Positions 9,152 to 17,530 of a stretch of 64,000 nt of DNA are shown piece by piece (within the stretch, counting starts at the first letter, position 1; each line of letters starts with the position of its first letter). The DNA comes from an uncultured Bermanella sp. (GTDB lineage: Bacteria > Pseudomonadota > Gammaproteobacteria > Pseudomonadales > Oceanobacteraceae). A program made the translations under genes and the position numbers. The notes below the pieces were generated by a model. It did no database searches. It was not told the DNA's origin and saw nothing but the letters and a program-made list of their open reading frames with translations. The stretch spans positions 19,866 to 83,865 of the forward strand of contig CAJXRF010000012.1 in the NCBI GenBank assembly GCA_913058575.1. Direction: 5' to 3'.

Positions 9152-9850
9152 ATGGCAACTTTCAAAAACATTCAGGCCATTGTCACTGATATAGAGGGCA
9201 CCACTTCCTCCATTAGCTTTGTAAAAGACGTGTTATTTCCTTATGCCAAAAACAATCTAGCGCAATACGTTTACGAAAATTCACATAAGAAAGAAGTAAA
9301 AGAGCAACTGGATCAGGTTGCTCTCAATTGTGATATTCCAAGTAGTGATACCGTACAAATTATTCAACAGCTATTAAATTGGATCGATTCCGATACCAAA
9401 GCCACACCATTAAAAACACTGCAAGGCATGATCTGGCAACAAGGCTACGAAAATAACGATTACCAAGCTCACATGTATGACGATGCTGTGAGCCTGTTGA
9501 ATCAATGGTCGCAAAAAAATATTCCGCTATTCGTCTATTCTTCTGGATCAGTACTGGCGCAAAAATTATTTTTTAAATATTCCTGTGCCGGTAACTTATT
9601 GCCCCTATTTAAAGACCACTTTGATACCCACATAGGCCACAAACAAGATCACCAATCTTATGAAGCGATTCAAAAACAACTAGCAATGCCTGCCAATGAG
9701 ATATTATTTCTTTCTGACATTACAGGGGAATTAGACGCAGCCCAAAAAGCGGGCTTTCAAACTTGCCATGTCCTTAGAGACAAGACTGCCCTCATCTCTC
9801 AGGTACACCCATGTGTCAGCAGTTTTCAGCAAATCACGCTTTCGCGGTAA
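9152..9850 (+). CDS. mtnC: Enolase-phosphatase E1 (2,3-diketo-5-methylthiopentyl-1-phosphate enolase/phosphatase)
   Basis: MtnC is a HAD-superfamily enzyme that enolises and then dephosphorylates the MtnB product to give the acireductone used by MtnD. The 232-residue protein carries HAD motif I as D13-I-E15-G-T-T, motif II in VYSSGS (around residue 130), the GHKQDHQSYEAI region with the conserved lysine, and motif III in FLSDITGELDAAQKAGF. It begins 3 bp after mtnD and closes the methionine-salvage run. The genes that feed the pathway (mtnN/mtnK or mtnP) are not in this window. Confidence 0.96.
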   Translation: MATFKNIQAIVTDIEGTTSSISFVKDVLFPYAKNNLAQYVYENSHKKEVKEQLDQVALNCDIPSSDTVQIIQQLLNWIDSDTKATPLKTLQGMIWQQGYENNDYQAHMYDDAVSLLNQWSQKNIPLFVYSSGSVLAQKLFFKYSCAGNLLPLFKDHFDTHIGHKQDHQSYEAIQKQLAMPANEILFLSDITGELDAAQKAGFQTCHVLRDKTALISQVHPCVSSFQQITLSR

Positions 9851-9864
9851 AATAGCTATATAAT
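9836..9864 (+). promoter_or_regulatory. Possible promoter of the acetyltransferase gene
   Basis: A consensus -10 hexamer TATAAT lies at 9859-9864, 45 bp before the thiolase ATG, in the 58-bp gap after mtnC. No good -35 is visible at the right distance, so this is weak. Confidence 0.3.
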
Positions 9865-9908
9865 CCCGCTCGATTATAAAAATAGACCTATTTCCACGGG
9901 AGAGATGT

Positions 9909-11087
9909 ATGAAAGAAGTTGTCATTGTTGCCGCAGGGCGTAGCGCCATTGGTGCATTTCAAGGTGCTTTGGCACCATTATCGGCTGTGGAAATCGGCAG
10001 CCAAGTCATTGCCGCTGTCGTTCAACGTGCTGGCCTTGAAAAAAATCAAATTAATGAAGTGATCTTTGGCCAAGTACTAACCGCTGGCTCAGGGCAAAAC
10101 CCAGCCCGCCAATCTACCATTCAAGCAGGCCTTCCTAACGAAACCTCTGCGCTGACCATCAACAAGGTTTGTGGATCAGGCCTTAAAGCCGTGCATCTTG
10201 CCTCTCAGGCTATTGCCTGCGGCGATGCCGACATTATTATCGCCGGCGGCCAAGAAAGCATGAGCAACGCACCTCATGTATTGCCTAATTCCCGCACCGG
10301 TCAGCGTATGGGCCCTATTAGCATGGTGGATACCATGATTAATGATGGCCTTTGGGATGCATTTAATAATTACCACATGGGCATAACCGCTGAAAACTTA
10401 GCAGAGAAATTTGATATTTCGCGCCAGGCGCAAGATGAATTCGCCGTATCCTCCCAAGCTAAAGCCGTTGCCGCTCAGCAAGCTGGCAAGTTCGATGATG
10501 AGATTATTGATATCCGCATTCCTCAACGTAAAGGGGATGACGTTATTTTCAATAAGGATGAAGGCCCCCGCGCTGGGCTGGGCATTGAAAAGTTATCAGC
10601 CATGCGTGCTGCATTTAAAAAAGATGGCACCGTCACCGCGGCCAATGCTTCTTCTTTAAACGACGGTGCTGCTGCTGTCATTCTTGCCAGCAAAGAAAAA
10701 GCCCAAGAGTTAGGCTTGCCAATCCTTGCTACTATCAAAGCACATGCGAATTCAGGTGTTGACCCAAGCATCATGGGCATTGGTCCCGTGACCGCTAGCC
10801 AAGCTTGCTTGAACAAAGCCGGCTGGAGCATAGATGAGTTGGATTTAATCGAAGCCAACGAAGCCTTTGCCGTACAGTCATTATCTGTTGGTAAAGAGTT
10901 AAAGTGGGACAGCGAAAAAGTTAATGTGAATGGCGGAGCCATTGCCCTTGGTCACCCAATTGGTGCTTCAGGTTGCCGTATTCTTGTGACGCTTATCCAT
11001 GAAATGCAAAAACGCGATGCTAAGAAAGGTCTTGCCACATTATGCATAGGTGGCGGCATGGGCGTATCTTTGGCCATTGAACGCTAG
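9909..11087 (+). CDS. Acetyl-CoA C-acetyltransferase (biosynthetic-type thiolase)
   Basis: This thiolase condenses two acetyl-CoA to acetoacetyl-CoA or catalyses the reverse reaction. The 392-residue length and motifs fit the PhaA/AtoB class: nucleophile C88 in [14 protein letters not shown]349 in [14 protein letters not shown], and the second catalytic cysteine C379 in LCIGGGMG. The ATG follows GGGAGAGA, a strong ribosome-binding site. No phaB/phaC or ato transferase genes are adjacent, so a role in polyhydroxybutyrate, ketone-body or general fatty-acid metabolism cannot be chosen. It follows the methionine-salvage genes by 58 bp, probably with its own promoter, and ends at a terminator shared with the convergent orphan gene. 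Confidence 0.95.
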   Translation: MKEVVIVAAGRSAIGAFQGALAPLSAVEIGSQVIAAVVQRAGLEKNQINEVIFGQVLTAGSGQNPARQSTIQAGLPNETSALTINKVCGSGLKAVHLASQAIACGDADIIIAGGQESMSNAPHVLPNSRTGQRMGPISMVDTMINDGLWDAFNNYHMGITAENLAEKFDISRQAQDEFAVSSQAKAVAAQQAGKFDDEIIDIRIPQRKGDDVIFNKDEGPRAGLGIEKLSAMRAAFKKDGTVTAANASSLNDGAAAVILASKEKAQELGLPILATIKAHANSGVDPSIMGIGPVTASQACLNKAGWSIDELDLIEANEAFAVQSLSVGKELKWDSEKVNVNGGAIALGHPIGASGCRILVTLIHEMQKRDAKKGLATLCIGGGMGVSLAIER

Positions 11088-11096
11088 GCTAAACAC

Positions 11097-11134
11097 AAAA
11101 AACCTTGTTGAGTTGCCTCAACAAGGTTTTTTAT
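11097..11134. terminator. Bidirectional terminator between convergent genes
   Basis: A 12-bp perfect stem AACCTTGTTGAG/CTCAACAAGGTT (11101-11112 and 11117-11128) is flanked by A and T runs. It can stop transcription of the thiolase gene on plus and of the orphan gene on minus. Confidence 0.9.
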
Positions 11135-11149
11135 TCATCGTTTACTTAA

Positions 11150-11743
11150 TTAATGTACGACGCATTCACCACCAGGAATAACATTGCCAAACTCTGCTGG
11201 CAAAATAGAATGCTTATTCACAACAAGCGTGTCGTATACATCTAGATCGGGCATCTTTTCCTCCCCATCAATGGGCTCAAGCAAGACACAAACCGCCTCA
11301 ATACTGTCTAAAGCGCTAATGATGCAGCTTTTATAGCCCACCTTAGTGTGAATGGCTGCTAAATCACCCACATCCAGTTCATTTAAAACCGTAGGGATAT
11401 CTTCATCCAGTAAGGGCTCTGCGTCTAAAGGCTCAATAAAATGAGCGGCCGCCACTACGTGCAATATGTCCACCACGTCCGGGTCAGTTAAATCTAATGT
11501 TCCCGCCACCTCAGGCTCAACATCCAGCATCTTACCCAGTAACACATAAAATAAGGTTAGGTCATCTTCGGTCCAACCTATGTCTTCCTCGCGGTTGTGG
11601 GGGCTTGGAATGTCGGTGGATAAGAGGATTTCGTGTTGGGAGTGTTCATCCAGTTCAGGCATGACAACATTTACTTGCTCGACACCAGTTCCTGCTATGT
11701 CGGCTAATCGCCATCTTAATGGATGTTTCGCTAATTGTGTCAT
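11150..11743 (-). CDS. Hypothetical acidic protein
   Basis: Not recognised. The 197-residue protein is strongly acidic, with many Asp/Glu-Leu/Val runs and no signal peptide, membrane segment or obvious catalytic motif, so a soluble cytoplasmic protein is likely. The start is well supported: GGAGG lies 6 bp before the ATG. It is monocistronic, convergent with the thiolase gene and divergent from the lipoprotein gene at 11996. The reading frame and ribosome-binding site support a real gene; the function is unknown. Confidence 0.7.
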   Translation of the reverse strand: MTQLAKHPLRWRLADIAGTGVEQVNVVMPELDEHSQHEILLSTDIPSPHNREEDIGWTEDDLTLFYVLLGKMLDVEPEVAGTLDLTDPDVVDILHVVAAAHFIEPLDAEPLLDEDIPTVLNELDVGDLAAIHTKVGYKSCIISALDSIEAVCVLLEPIDGEEKMPDLDVYDTLVVNKHSILPAEFGNVIPGGECVVH

Positions 11744-11995
11744 AGTCGGCCTCCGTTGTTCTTGCCGCTTTACACGAAAGGGATCAAACCCATTAATACA
11801 TCATATGGGCTAGTCGCGTAGTTCTCAAACAAAGCGTTTAAAAAATAAAATTCATTGCCCTCATAAGTTGGTACTACTAACCACCATATCTTCCAAATTA
11901 CTCTAAGTATAGTGTTTAATTAGAGGTTATGATTATATTAATCATATTTTTAAATGCCACACTATAAAAAGCGATGCCATCACCTAGGATCTTTT

Positions 11996-13054
11996 ATGCC
12001 AAGCACCATTCGTTCCATTTTTGTCATTTTAATAGTGTCCTGCTATTTATCTGGCTGTGCATCCTTACCCGATGACGATAGTCTAAATCATCAAGCTGCG
12101 ACTTTTGTATCAAAGGAGAAAATAAATTCCTCATCTCTTATGCAAAGAGCTAAATTGAAAATAAAAAAAGGCAAAAGTGAAAACCTTGCCTTCTTCGCGC
12201 CTAGCTACTTTAAAAATGCACAAGACAGCTACCAAGAAGCATTAGTTTCCTACCAAAATAAAGATGAAGAACTAGACACGAAACTAAAAACTCAGCTTAG
12301 CATTGAGTATATAGACTCAGGTATGCGCAATAAAAAAGTGGTGCTAGACACTCTCAAGAAGAGTTTAAATAACCGCCAAATTTTAAAAGATTTAAAAGTG
12401 AACAAACATTTTCCTAACGAATTTAACGAACTAAGAAAACAACACATTGTTTTAATTAACTTAATTGAACAAAGAAAACTAGATGAAGCACTAAAGGGAG
12501 AAAAAGACTTACTGTCTAACATGCGAAAAGTAGAAGTGAAAACCATCGACACCACTTATTTATCCGAAGTCGACACCGTATTAAAACAAGCCAATAAAGA
12601 AAGCGCCCTTGAGTTATTACCCATTACGCATCAAAAGACCATGGATACACTTAAAGATACTAGACAGTTTATTCGGCAAAACCCGCGCAAGTCAAAACGT
12701 ATAGCAAAGCTGGCACAAGCCGCTTTATTTTCAACTCAAAGATTGTATCAATTAAGCAGAGAAGCTAAACGCTTTTCGCTTTTAGAAAAACCGCAAATAG
12801 AACAATTATTATTATCACAAGAAGATCAATTCCAAAGAATTAGTCAAAAATTGAACCACCCAGACATTCGAAATTTATCTTTTAATGATCAAAGCCTACT
12901 ATTAGCCGAAGAGTCCAAACAAATTCGCAAGAGACTAAAAAAACCGAAAAAAGCAAAATCAGGAAAAATTAGCCAAGCAGATTTAGATAAATGGAAAAGA
13001 AAAGTAGTATTACTGCAGGCTGAAGTGAGACGTTTACAAAAAGTATCCAATTAA
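11996..13054 (+). CDS. Hypothetical coiled-coil lipoprotein
   Basis: I choose the ATG at 11996 (352 residues), preceded by AGGAT, because it opens directly on a lipoprotein signal peptide: hydrophobic residues about 5-17, then lipobox L-S-G-C with C21 as the acylated residue. An upstream ATG at 11954 would add 14 polar residues. The mature protein is lysine- and glutamine-rich and predicted mostly helical, with a TPR-like stretch around SYFKNAQDSYQEALVSYQNK and a very basic C-terminal third (RKRLKKPKKAKSGK), ending in a heptad-like segment KVVLLQAEVRRLQ. It probably sits in the periplasm anchored to a membrane. The family is not certain; it resembles the broad DUF4398-type envelope lipoproteins. 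No operon partner is visible. Confidence 0.7.
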   Translation: MPSTIRSIFVILIVSCYLSGCASLPDDDSLNHQAATFVSKEKINSSSLMQRAKLKIKKGKSENLAFFAPSYFKNAQDSYQEALVSYQNKDEELDTKLKTQLSIEYIDSGMRNKKVVLDTLKKSLNNRQILKDLKVNKHFPNEFNELRKQHIVLINLIEQRKLDEALKGEKDLLSNMRKVEVKTIDTTYLSEVDTVLKQANKESALELLPITHQKTMDTLKDTRQFIRQNPRKSKRIAKLAQAALFSTQRLYQLSREAKRFSLLEKPQIEQLLLSQEDQFQRISQKLNHPDIRNLSFNDQSLLLAEESKQIRKRLKKPKKAKSGKISQADLDKWKRKVVLLQAEVRRLQKVSN

Positions 13055-13080
13055 AAGAGAAAGACTATTTATTGAGCGGC

Positions 13081-13230
13081 CTTTGCTTTTTGCTCTGCGC
13101 AAAATAAAGATACGACCTACATGGACGTAGAGAATGTCATTTTTGCAGGAGCCTTAAATGACCGCCCTTCCTTGGGCATCCCTTTATTTTTGCTCCATGC
13201 AAAATAAAGATACAGCCCTTCCTTGGGCAT
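13081..13230. repeat. Small intergenic repeat array with hairpins
   Basis: Two related 37-nt segments, 13081-13117 and 13181-13217, lie exactly 100 bp apart and share TTTTTGCTC and GCAAAATAAAGATAC. Each is followed by a small hairpin: CTAC/GTAG at 13117-13130 and GCCC/GGGC at 13215-13228. The exact 16-mer GCCCTTCCTTGGGCAT occurs at 13164 and again at 13215, flanking the second copy. The block fills the gap between the lipoprotein gene and the minus-strand 66-residue gene. It looks like an intergenic repeat family rather than coding DNA. Confidence 0.6.
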
Positions 13231-13255
13231 AAAAAAAGAGGCTTTCGCCTCTTCC
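13231..13255 (-). terminator. Terminator of the 66-residue minus-strand gene
   Basis: Stem AAGAGGC/GCCTCTT (13236-13242 and 13247-13253) with a TTTC loop; read on minus it is followed by seven T residues. Confidence 0.8.
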
Positions 13256-13270
13256 TTGTTTACAAATCTG

Positions 13271-13471
13271 TTAATATTCCATTTGGCTTAATAATTCCTG
13301 ACGAGATTCAATCATGGTTTTATATGTTTTCATTAAGCTAAATCGATGTGGCGCTTGCGCCGTTTGTAGTCGCTGCAATTGCCCTTCTAGCTTTTCAACC
13401 TCACTCCGTAAACGGCACACGATCTCATTATTCGTGCCATCACCTCGTAAGCGATAACTTTGCTGAGCCAT
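13271..13471 (-). CDS. Small coiled-coil protein, function unknown
   Basis: A 66-residue protein with a central heptad-like helix (IVCRLRSEVEKLEGQLQRLQ) and a second helical segment near the end. It has one cysteine, no signal peptide and no membrane segment. An AAGGAG ribosome-binding site precedes the ATG, and a dedicated terminator follows the stop, so I believe it is a real gene despite its size. It is transcribed away from miaB. Small DNA- or protein-binding coiled-coil proteins look like this, but no family is recognised. Confidence 0.65.
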   Translation of the reverse strand: MAQQSYRLRGDGTNNEIVCRLRSEVEKLEGQLQRLQTAQAPHRFSLMKTYKTMIESRQELLSQMEY

Positions 13472-13792
13472 CCCAAACTCCTTTTCAGTCGTTAGTCCAA
13501 AGCCTAAAACAGGCTGTAGCGCTTTCCCTGAAGGCTTCTGCGGCCTACTTCTATTTGATTACTGTCCTTTAATTTTACCACCTAAGTACCAAAACGCTAT
13601 GCCGCTTTCCCACAATGCTTGTAAGACATTGGCTCTTTAGTGAGTTAACACTAACACACAAGGCAAAAACGGACGGATTTTGAACACCAATCATTCAATT
13701 TAACCCAAAAGGAAAACTGGGCAGATTATGAACATACGTTTATAATGCCTGCCCCAAATTTAACTCCTCTAATTTAACTGCATGGTGATGGC
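13472..13792. promoter_or_regulatory. Divergent intergenic region before miaB, with a 22-nt direct repeat and a -10 box
   Basis: This 321-bp region separates the 66-residue gene from miaB. A direct repeat is present at 13666-13687 and 13713-13735: the copies match at 18 of 22 positions with a single 1-nt gap, sharing AAAAC, GATT and TGAACA. The second copy ends 5 bp before a TATAAT at 13741-13746, which would start transcription about 40 bp before the miaB GTG. The -35 region is poor, as expected of a factor-dependent promoter. No ORF with a plausible ribosome-binding site lies in the region. Confidence 0.4.
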
Positions 13793-15133
13793 GTGGCGAA
13801 GAAGTTGTACATTAAGACCCATGGTTGTCAGATGAATGAATACGATAGTTCTCGCATGGCTGATTTATTGGGCGATTCCCATGAAATGGAGCTAGTGGAC
13901 ACCCCTGAAGAAGCAGACGTTTTACTGCTTAATACCTGCTCTATTCGTGAAAAAGCCCAAGAAAAGGTATTTCACCAGCTGGGTCGCTGGAATAAGCTAA
14001 AAGCCAAAAACCCCGATCTCGTCATTGGCGTAGGGGGCTGCGTGGCCAGCCAAGAAGGAGAGGCCATCCGTAAACGCGCCCCGCAAGTAGACATGGTATT
14101 CGGCCCACAAACCTTACACCGCTTGCCTCAATTTATAGATGCCAGCAGTAATAAAATTCCGGTGGTCGATGTGACCTTCCCTGAAATAGAGAAGTTTGAT
14201 CACCTGCCTGCCCCTAAAGTAGAAGGCGCGTCGGCCTTTATTTCCGTAATGGAAGGTTGCAGTAAATATTGCACATTCTGCGTGGTCCCTTACACCCGAG
14301 GTGAAGAGGTAAGCCGTCCATTTGATGATGTGATGGTGGAAATACACCAACTGGCCGATCAAGGTGTCCGTGAGGTCAATTTATTAGGGCAAAACGTTAA
14401 TTGCTATCAAGGCCAAACCAAAGATGGCGATATTGTTGATTTAGCCGAGTTAATCAGCGTAGTGGCCGACGTAGATGGCATAGATCGTATTCGTTTCACC
14501 ACCAGCAACCCCCTTGAATTTACCGACAGCCTTATTCAGGCCTTTGCGGAAGTGCCTGAATTAGTTAGCCATTTACACCTACCGGTACAAAGTGGTTCAA
14601 ACAGTATTTTGGCTGCCATGAAACGTGGTCATGAAGTAGACATGTACATAGAAAAAATCCAGCGCATTAAGCAATTGCGCCCTGATATCAGCATCAGCTC
14701 TGACTTCATTGTAGGTTTCCCTGGGGAAACCGATCAAGACTTCGAAGACACCATGAACCTCATTCATGAAATAGGCTTTGATACCTCATTTAGCTTTGTT
14801 TACAGCTCACGCCCCGGTACGCCTGCCGCTGAATTAGAAGACAACACCCCCATGGACGTTAAAAAGAAACGTTTAGCCATTTTGCAGGACCGCATTGTGC
14901 AAAATGCTCAGCAAATTGGTCGTCGTATGGTCGGTAAAACAGAAACCATCTTAGTCACTGGCGTGTCTCGTAAAGATCCCGGTAAAATGATGGGACGCAG
15001 TGAAAACAATCGATCGGTTTACTTCCATAATGATGATCAAAGCTTGATTGGTAAGTTTGTTAAGATCAAAATTGAAGAAGCCTTTACCAACAGCCTATAT
15101 GGTCAACTATTATTGGATGAAGGGGTGTTTTAA
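13793..15133 (+). CDS. miaB: tRNA-2-methylthio-N6-dimethylallyladenosine synthase
   Basis: MiaB is a radical-SAM methylthiotransferase that adds a methylthio group to i6A37 in tRNAs reading UNN codons. The 446-residue protein has the UPF0004 domain with cysteines C12, C49 and C83 that bind the auxiliary 4Fe-4S cluster, the radical-SAM CX3CX2C motif C156/C160/C163 in GCSKYCTFC, and a C-terminal TRAM RNA-binding domain. It starts at GTG 13793: the two ATGs just upstream are out of frame, and the first residues align directly with E. coli MiaB. It ends about 20 residues short of the E. coli C-terminus. ybeZ follows after 26 bp, in the conserved miaB-ybeZ-ybeY-ybeX-lnt order. Confidence 0.97.
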   Translation: MAKKLYIKTHGCQMNEYDSSRMADLLGDSHEMELVDTPEEADVLLLNTCSIREKAQEKVFHQLGRWNKLKAKNPDLVIGVGGCVASQEGEAIRKRAPQVDMVFGPQTLHRLPQFIDASSNKIPVVDVTFPEIEKFDHLPAPKVEGASAFISVMEGCSKYCTFCVVPYTRGEEVSRPFDDVMVEIHQLADQGVREVNLLGQNVNCYQGQTKDGDIVDLAELISVVADVDGIDRIRFTTSNPLEFTDSLIQAFAEVPELVSHLHLPVQSGSNSILAAMKRGHEVDMYIEKIQRIKQLRPDISISSDFIVGFPGETDQDFEDTMNLIHEIGFDTSFSFVYSSRPGTPAAELEDNTPMDVKKKRLAILQDRIVQNAQQIGRRMVGKTETILVTGVSRKDPGKMMGRSENNRSVYFHNDDQSLIGKFVKIKIEEAFTNSLYGQLLLDEGVF

Positions 15134-15159
15134 CACCCCATTAAGAGACTCAAACCTTA

Positions 15160-16215
15160 ATGACCCAAGCCCACGCTGCAGAACAACGCTCTGCCCAAAG
15201 TGAGTTCTTCCTTGAACCAGAAGATAATCGTCGCCTTGCCAATCTGTGTGGGCATCTAGATAGCCACATAAAACAAATCGCGAAGCACTTTCATATTCGA
15301 GTGTTTAACCGCGGCCATCACTTTAAAATGGCAGGGGATCCACAAAGCGTCGAGCACGCCTCGCAAATCATTCAAAAGCTTTATCGAGAAACCCATAATG
15401 GCACGCTACTGCGCAGTGAGTTAATTCAGTTATTGCTGCAAGAAGCGGATTTAGACATAACCCACGCCAATCAAAACAAAGGCGAAGCTAACCATAAGCC
15501 CATTATTATTCGCACTCCAAAGCTGATCATTAAGCCTCGGGGTCCGAATCAACAAAAGTATGTACGCACCATTCAACACAACGACATTAACTTTGGCATA
15601 GGGCCAGCCGGAACCGGTAAAACCTATTTAGCCGTGGCCTGTGCCGTTGAAGCCTTGTTACGAGATGACGTACAAAAAGTCATATTGGTGAGACCAGCAG
15701 TAGAGGCTGGTGAAAAACTGGGGTTTTTACCTGGGGATTTGGCTCAAAAAATAGATCCATACTTGCGCCCGCTATATGATGCCCTGCACGACATGCTAGG
15801 CTACGAACAAGTGGTTAAACTGCAAGAGCGTAACGTCATAGAAATCGCCCCTCTCGCTTACATGCGTGGCCGTACTTTAAGTAACGCATATGTCATTCTT
15901 GATGAAAGCCAAAACACCACTAAAGAACAAATGAAAATGTTCTTAACCCGTATTGGCTTTGGCACTAAAGCGGTTATTACCGGTGATGTGACCCAAATTG
16001 ACTTGCCTCGCGGCACCCGTTCAGGGCTTGCACACATTATGCATGTACTTAATGATGTAGACGGCATAGGTTTCACCCATTTTGCCAATAAGGATGTGGT
16101 TCGCCATCCATTGGTGCAACGTATTGTCGAAGCCTACGATAGCCATGAAGCCCAAGTGGCCGCCCAAAAATTGAAACAAGACAGTGAAGCAAAAAACCAA
16201 GGCAGTGCAGAATGA
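15160..16215 (+). CDS. ybeZ: PhoH family ATPase YbeZ
   Basis: YbeZ is a PhoH-like P-loop NTPase, thought to act with the YbeY RNase in ribosome and RNA quality control. The 351-residue protein has an N-terminal KH-like region (about 20-80), Walker A GPAGTGKT at 148-155 and Walker [10 protein letters not shown] with D248-E249. It overlaps ybeY by four bases (ATGA), so the two are translationally coupled, which supports a shared job. The last 25 residues are a charged low-complexity tail. Family membership is certain; the biochemical role is inferred from E. coli work. Confidence 0.94.
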   Translation: MTQAHAAEQRSAQSEFFLEPEDNRRLANLCGHLDSHIKQIAKHFHIRVFNRGHHFKMAGDPQSVEHASQIIQKLYRETHNGTLLRSELIQLLLQEADLDITHANQNKGEANHKPIIIRTPKLIIKPRGPNQQKYVRTIQHNDINFGIGPAGTGKTYLAVACAVEALLRDDVQKVILVRPAVEAGEKLGFLPGDLAQKIDPYLRPLYDALHDMLGYEQVVKLQERNVIEIAPLAYMRGRTLSNAYVILDESQNTTKEQMKMFLTRIGFGTKAVITGDVTQIDLPRGTRSGLAHIMHVLNDVDGIGFTHFANKDVVRHPLVQRIVEAYDSHEAQVAAQKLKQDSEAKNQGSAE

Positions 16216-16682
16216 TTGATGTGGATGTACAAATTGCCAGCGAATGCAAAACACTGCCTAATGAAGAGCAGCTTTCGTTATGGGCACACACGGCATTATC
16301 TAAACTAAGGGAAAATGCTGAACTGAGTATTCGCCTAGTGGATGTAGAAGAAAGCCAAAGCTTAAATTTAGAATATCGAGGCAAAGACAAACCCACTAAT
16401 GTTTTATCCTTCCCCTTTGAAATGCCACCTGAACTGATTGGCCTTGAAGAAGTGGGCGATTTAATTGGTGATTTAGTGATTTGTGCCAGCGTAGTAGAGG
16501 AAGAAGCACTGCAACAAAATAAAGCCCCCTTACACCATTGGGCACACATGGTTGTGCACGGCTGCTTGCATTTGCTAGGTTACGACCATATAAACGACGA
16601 AGAAGCACACATCATGGAAGATCTAGAACGAGAGATATTATCCGTTTTAGATATTACCGACCCTTATTTAATCACCGATTGA
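16212..16682 (+). CDS. ybeY: Endoribonuclease YbeY
   Basis: YbeY is a metal-dependent single-strand endoribonuclease involved in 16S rRNA 3'-end maturation and 70S quality control. The 156-residue protein carries the zinc-binding H-x3-H-x5-H motif as H116, H120 and H126 in [13 protein letters not shown]. The conserved NVLSFPFE segment is also present. Its start overlaps the ybeZ stop, and corC follows after 4 bp, so all three are likely on one transcript with lnt. Confidence 0.95.
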   Translation: MIDVDVQIASECKTLPNEEQLSLWAHTALSKLRENAELSIRLVDVEESQSLNLEYRGKDKPTNVLSFPFEMPPELIGLEEVGDLIGDLVICASVVEEEALQQNKAPLHHWAHMVVHGCLHLLGYDHINDEEAHIMEDLEREILSVLDITDPYLITD

Positions 16683-16686
16683 GATC

Positions 16687-17526
16687 ATGAAAGAACGACC
16701 GAAAGCAAATATGTTCAGCTGGCTAGAAAATTTCAAGCTATTTGGCGGCGACCCTAAAAGCCGCAATGAAATTAAACACATCCTACGTGACGCTCAAGAG
16801 CGCGAACTAGTAGATAACGACGCCCTTTCTATTATGGAAGGCGCCATTCAAGTGGCTGACATGCAAGTGCGCGAGATCATGATTCCTCGCTCGCAAATAG
16901 TGCTGGTTAAAGCCGATCAAAAACCCAAAGAATTCTTGCCTCAAATTATTGAATCAGCACACTCACGCTTTCCTGTCATGGGTGAAAACGACGATGAAGT
17001 ACTGGGTGTTCTGCTGGCTAAAGATCTTTTGAAGTTAGCATTAGAAGACAATATCGATAACTTTCGCATCAAAGAAATTTTGCGGCCCGTTACCTTTATT
17101 CCAGAAAGCAAACGCTTAAACGTACTGCTTAAAGAGTTTCGCGCCACCCGTAATCACATGGCCATTGTTATCGATGAATACGGTGGCATTGACGGCCTTG
17201 TGACCATTGAAGATGTGCTCGAGCAAATTGTCGGTGAAATTGAAGACGAACACGACTTTGACGAAGAAGAAAGTTTCATTAAACAAATTGATGATAAAAC
17301 TTTCATGGTTAAGGCCTTAACGCCAATAGAAGACTTTAACGAATGTTTCCACACTAAACACTCCGAAACCGAATTCGATACCATCGGCGGTATTGTGGTG
17401 GATCATTTTGGGCGTTTACCCGATTGTGACGAGAGCATTAATATTGGCAAATACCACTACAAGGTAGCCAATAGCAATAATCGCCAAATCCATTTACTTG
17501 AAGTCACCATGACAGAAAAAGAATAA
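16687..17526 (+). CDS. corC: CorC/YbeX family protein with CBS pair
   Basis: A 279-residue soluble protein with two CBS domains (about residues 65-190, containing VREIMIPRSQIV and HMAIVIDEYGG) and the CorC_HlyC transporter-associated domain at the C-terminus (about 205-279). There is no transmembrane DUF21 domain, so it is the short CorC/YbeX form, linked to magnesium/cobalt efflux and, in E. coli, to ribosome-related phenotypes. It lies 4 bp after ybeY and 4 bp before the lnt start. The adenine-nucleotide binding expected of the CBS pair is inferred, not shown. Confidence 0.93.
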   Translation: MKERPKANMFSWLENFKLFGGDPKSRNEIKHILRDAQERELVDNDALSIMEGAIQVADMQVREIMIPRSQIVLVKADQKPKEFLPQIIESAHSRFPVMGENDDEVLGVLLAKDLLKLALEDNIDNFRIKEILRPVTFIPESKRLNVLLKEFRATRNHMAIVIDEYGGIDGLVTIEDVLEQIVGEIEDEHDFDEEESFIKQIDDKTFMVKALTPIEDFNECFHTKHSETEFDTIGGIVVDHFGRLPDCDESINIGKYHYKVANSNNRQIHLLEVTMTEKE

Positions 17527-17530
17527 TACA

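Noticed and set aside
11580..11813. 77-codon plus-strand ORF antisense to the acidic protein gene
   Set aside because: It is a shadow frame over the better supported minus-strand gene and lacks a ribosome-binding site.
16073..16549. 158-codon minus-strand ORF across ybeZ/ybeY
   Set aside because: It overlaps two conserved genes and has an unnatural cysteine- and serine-rich composition.
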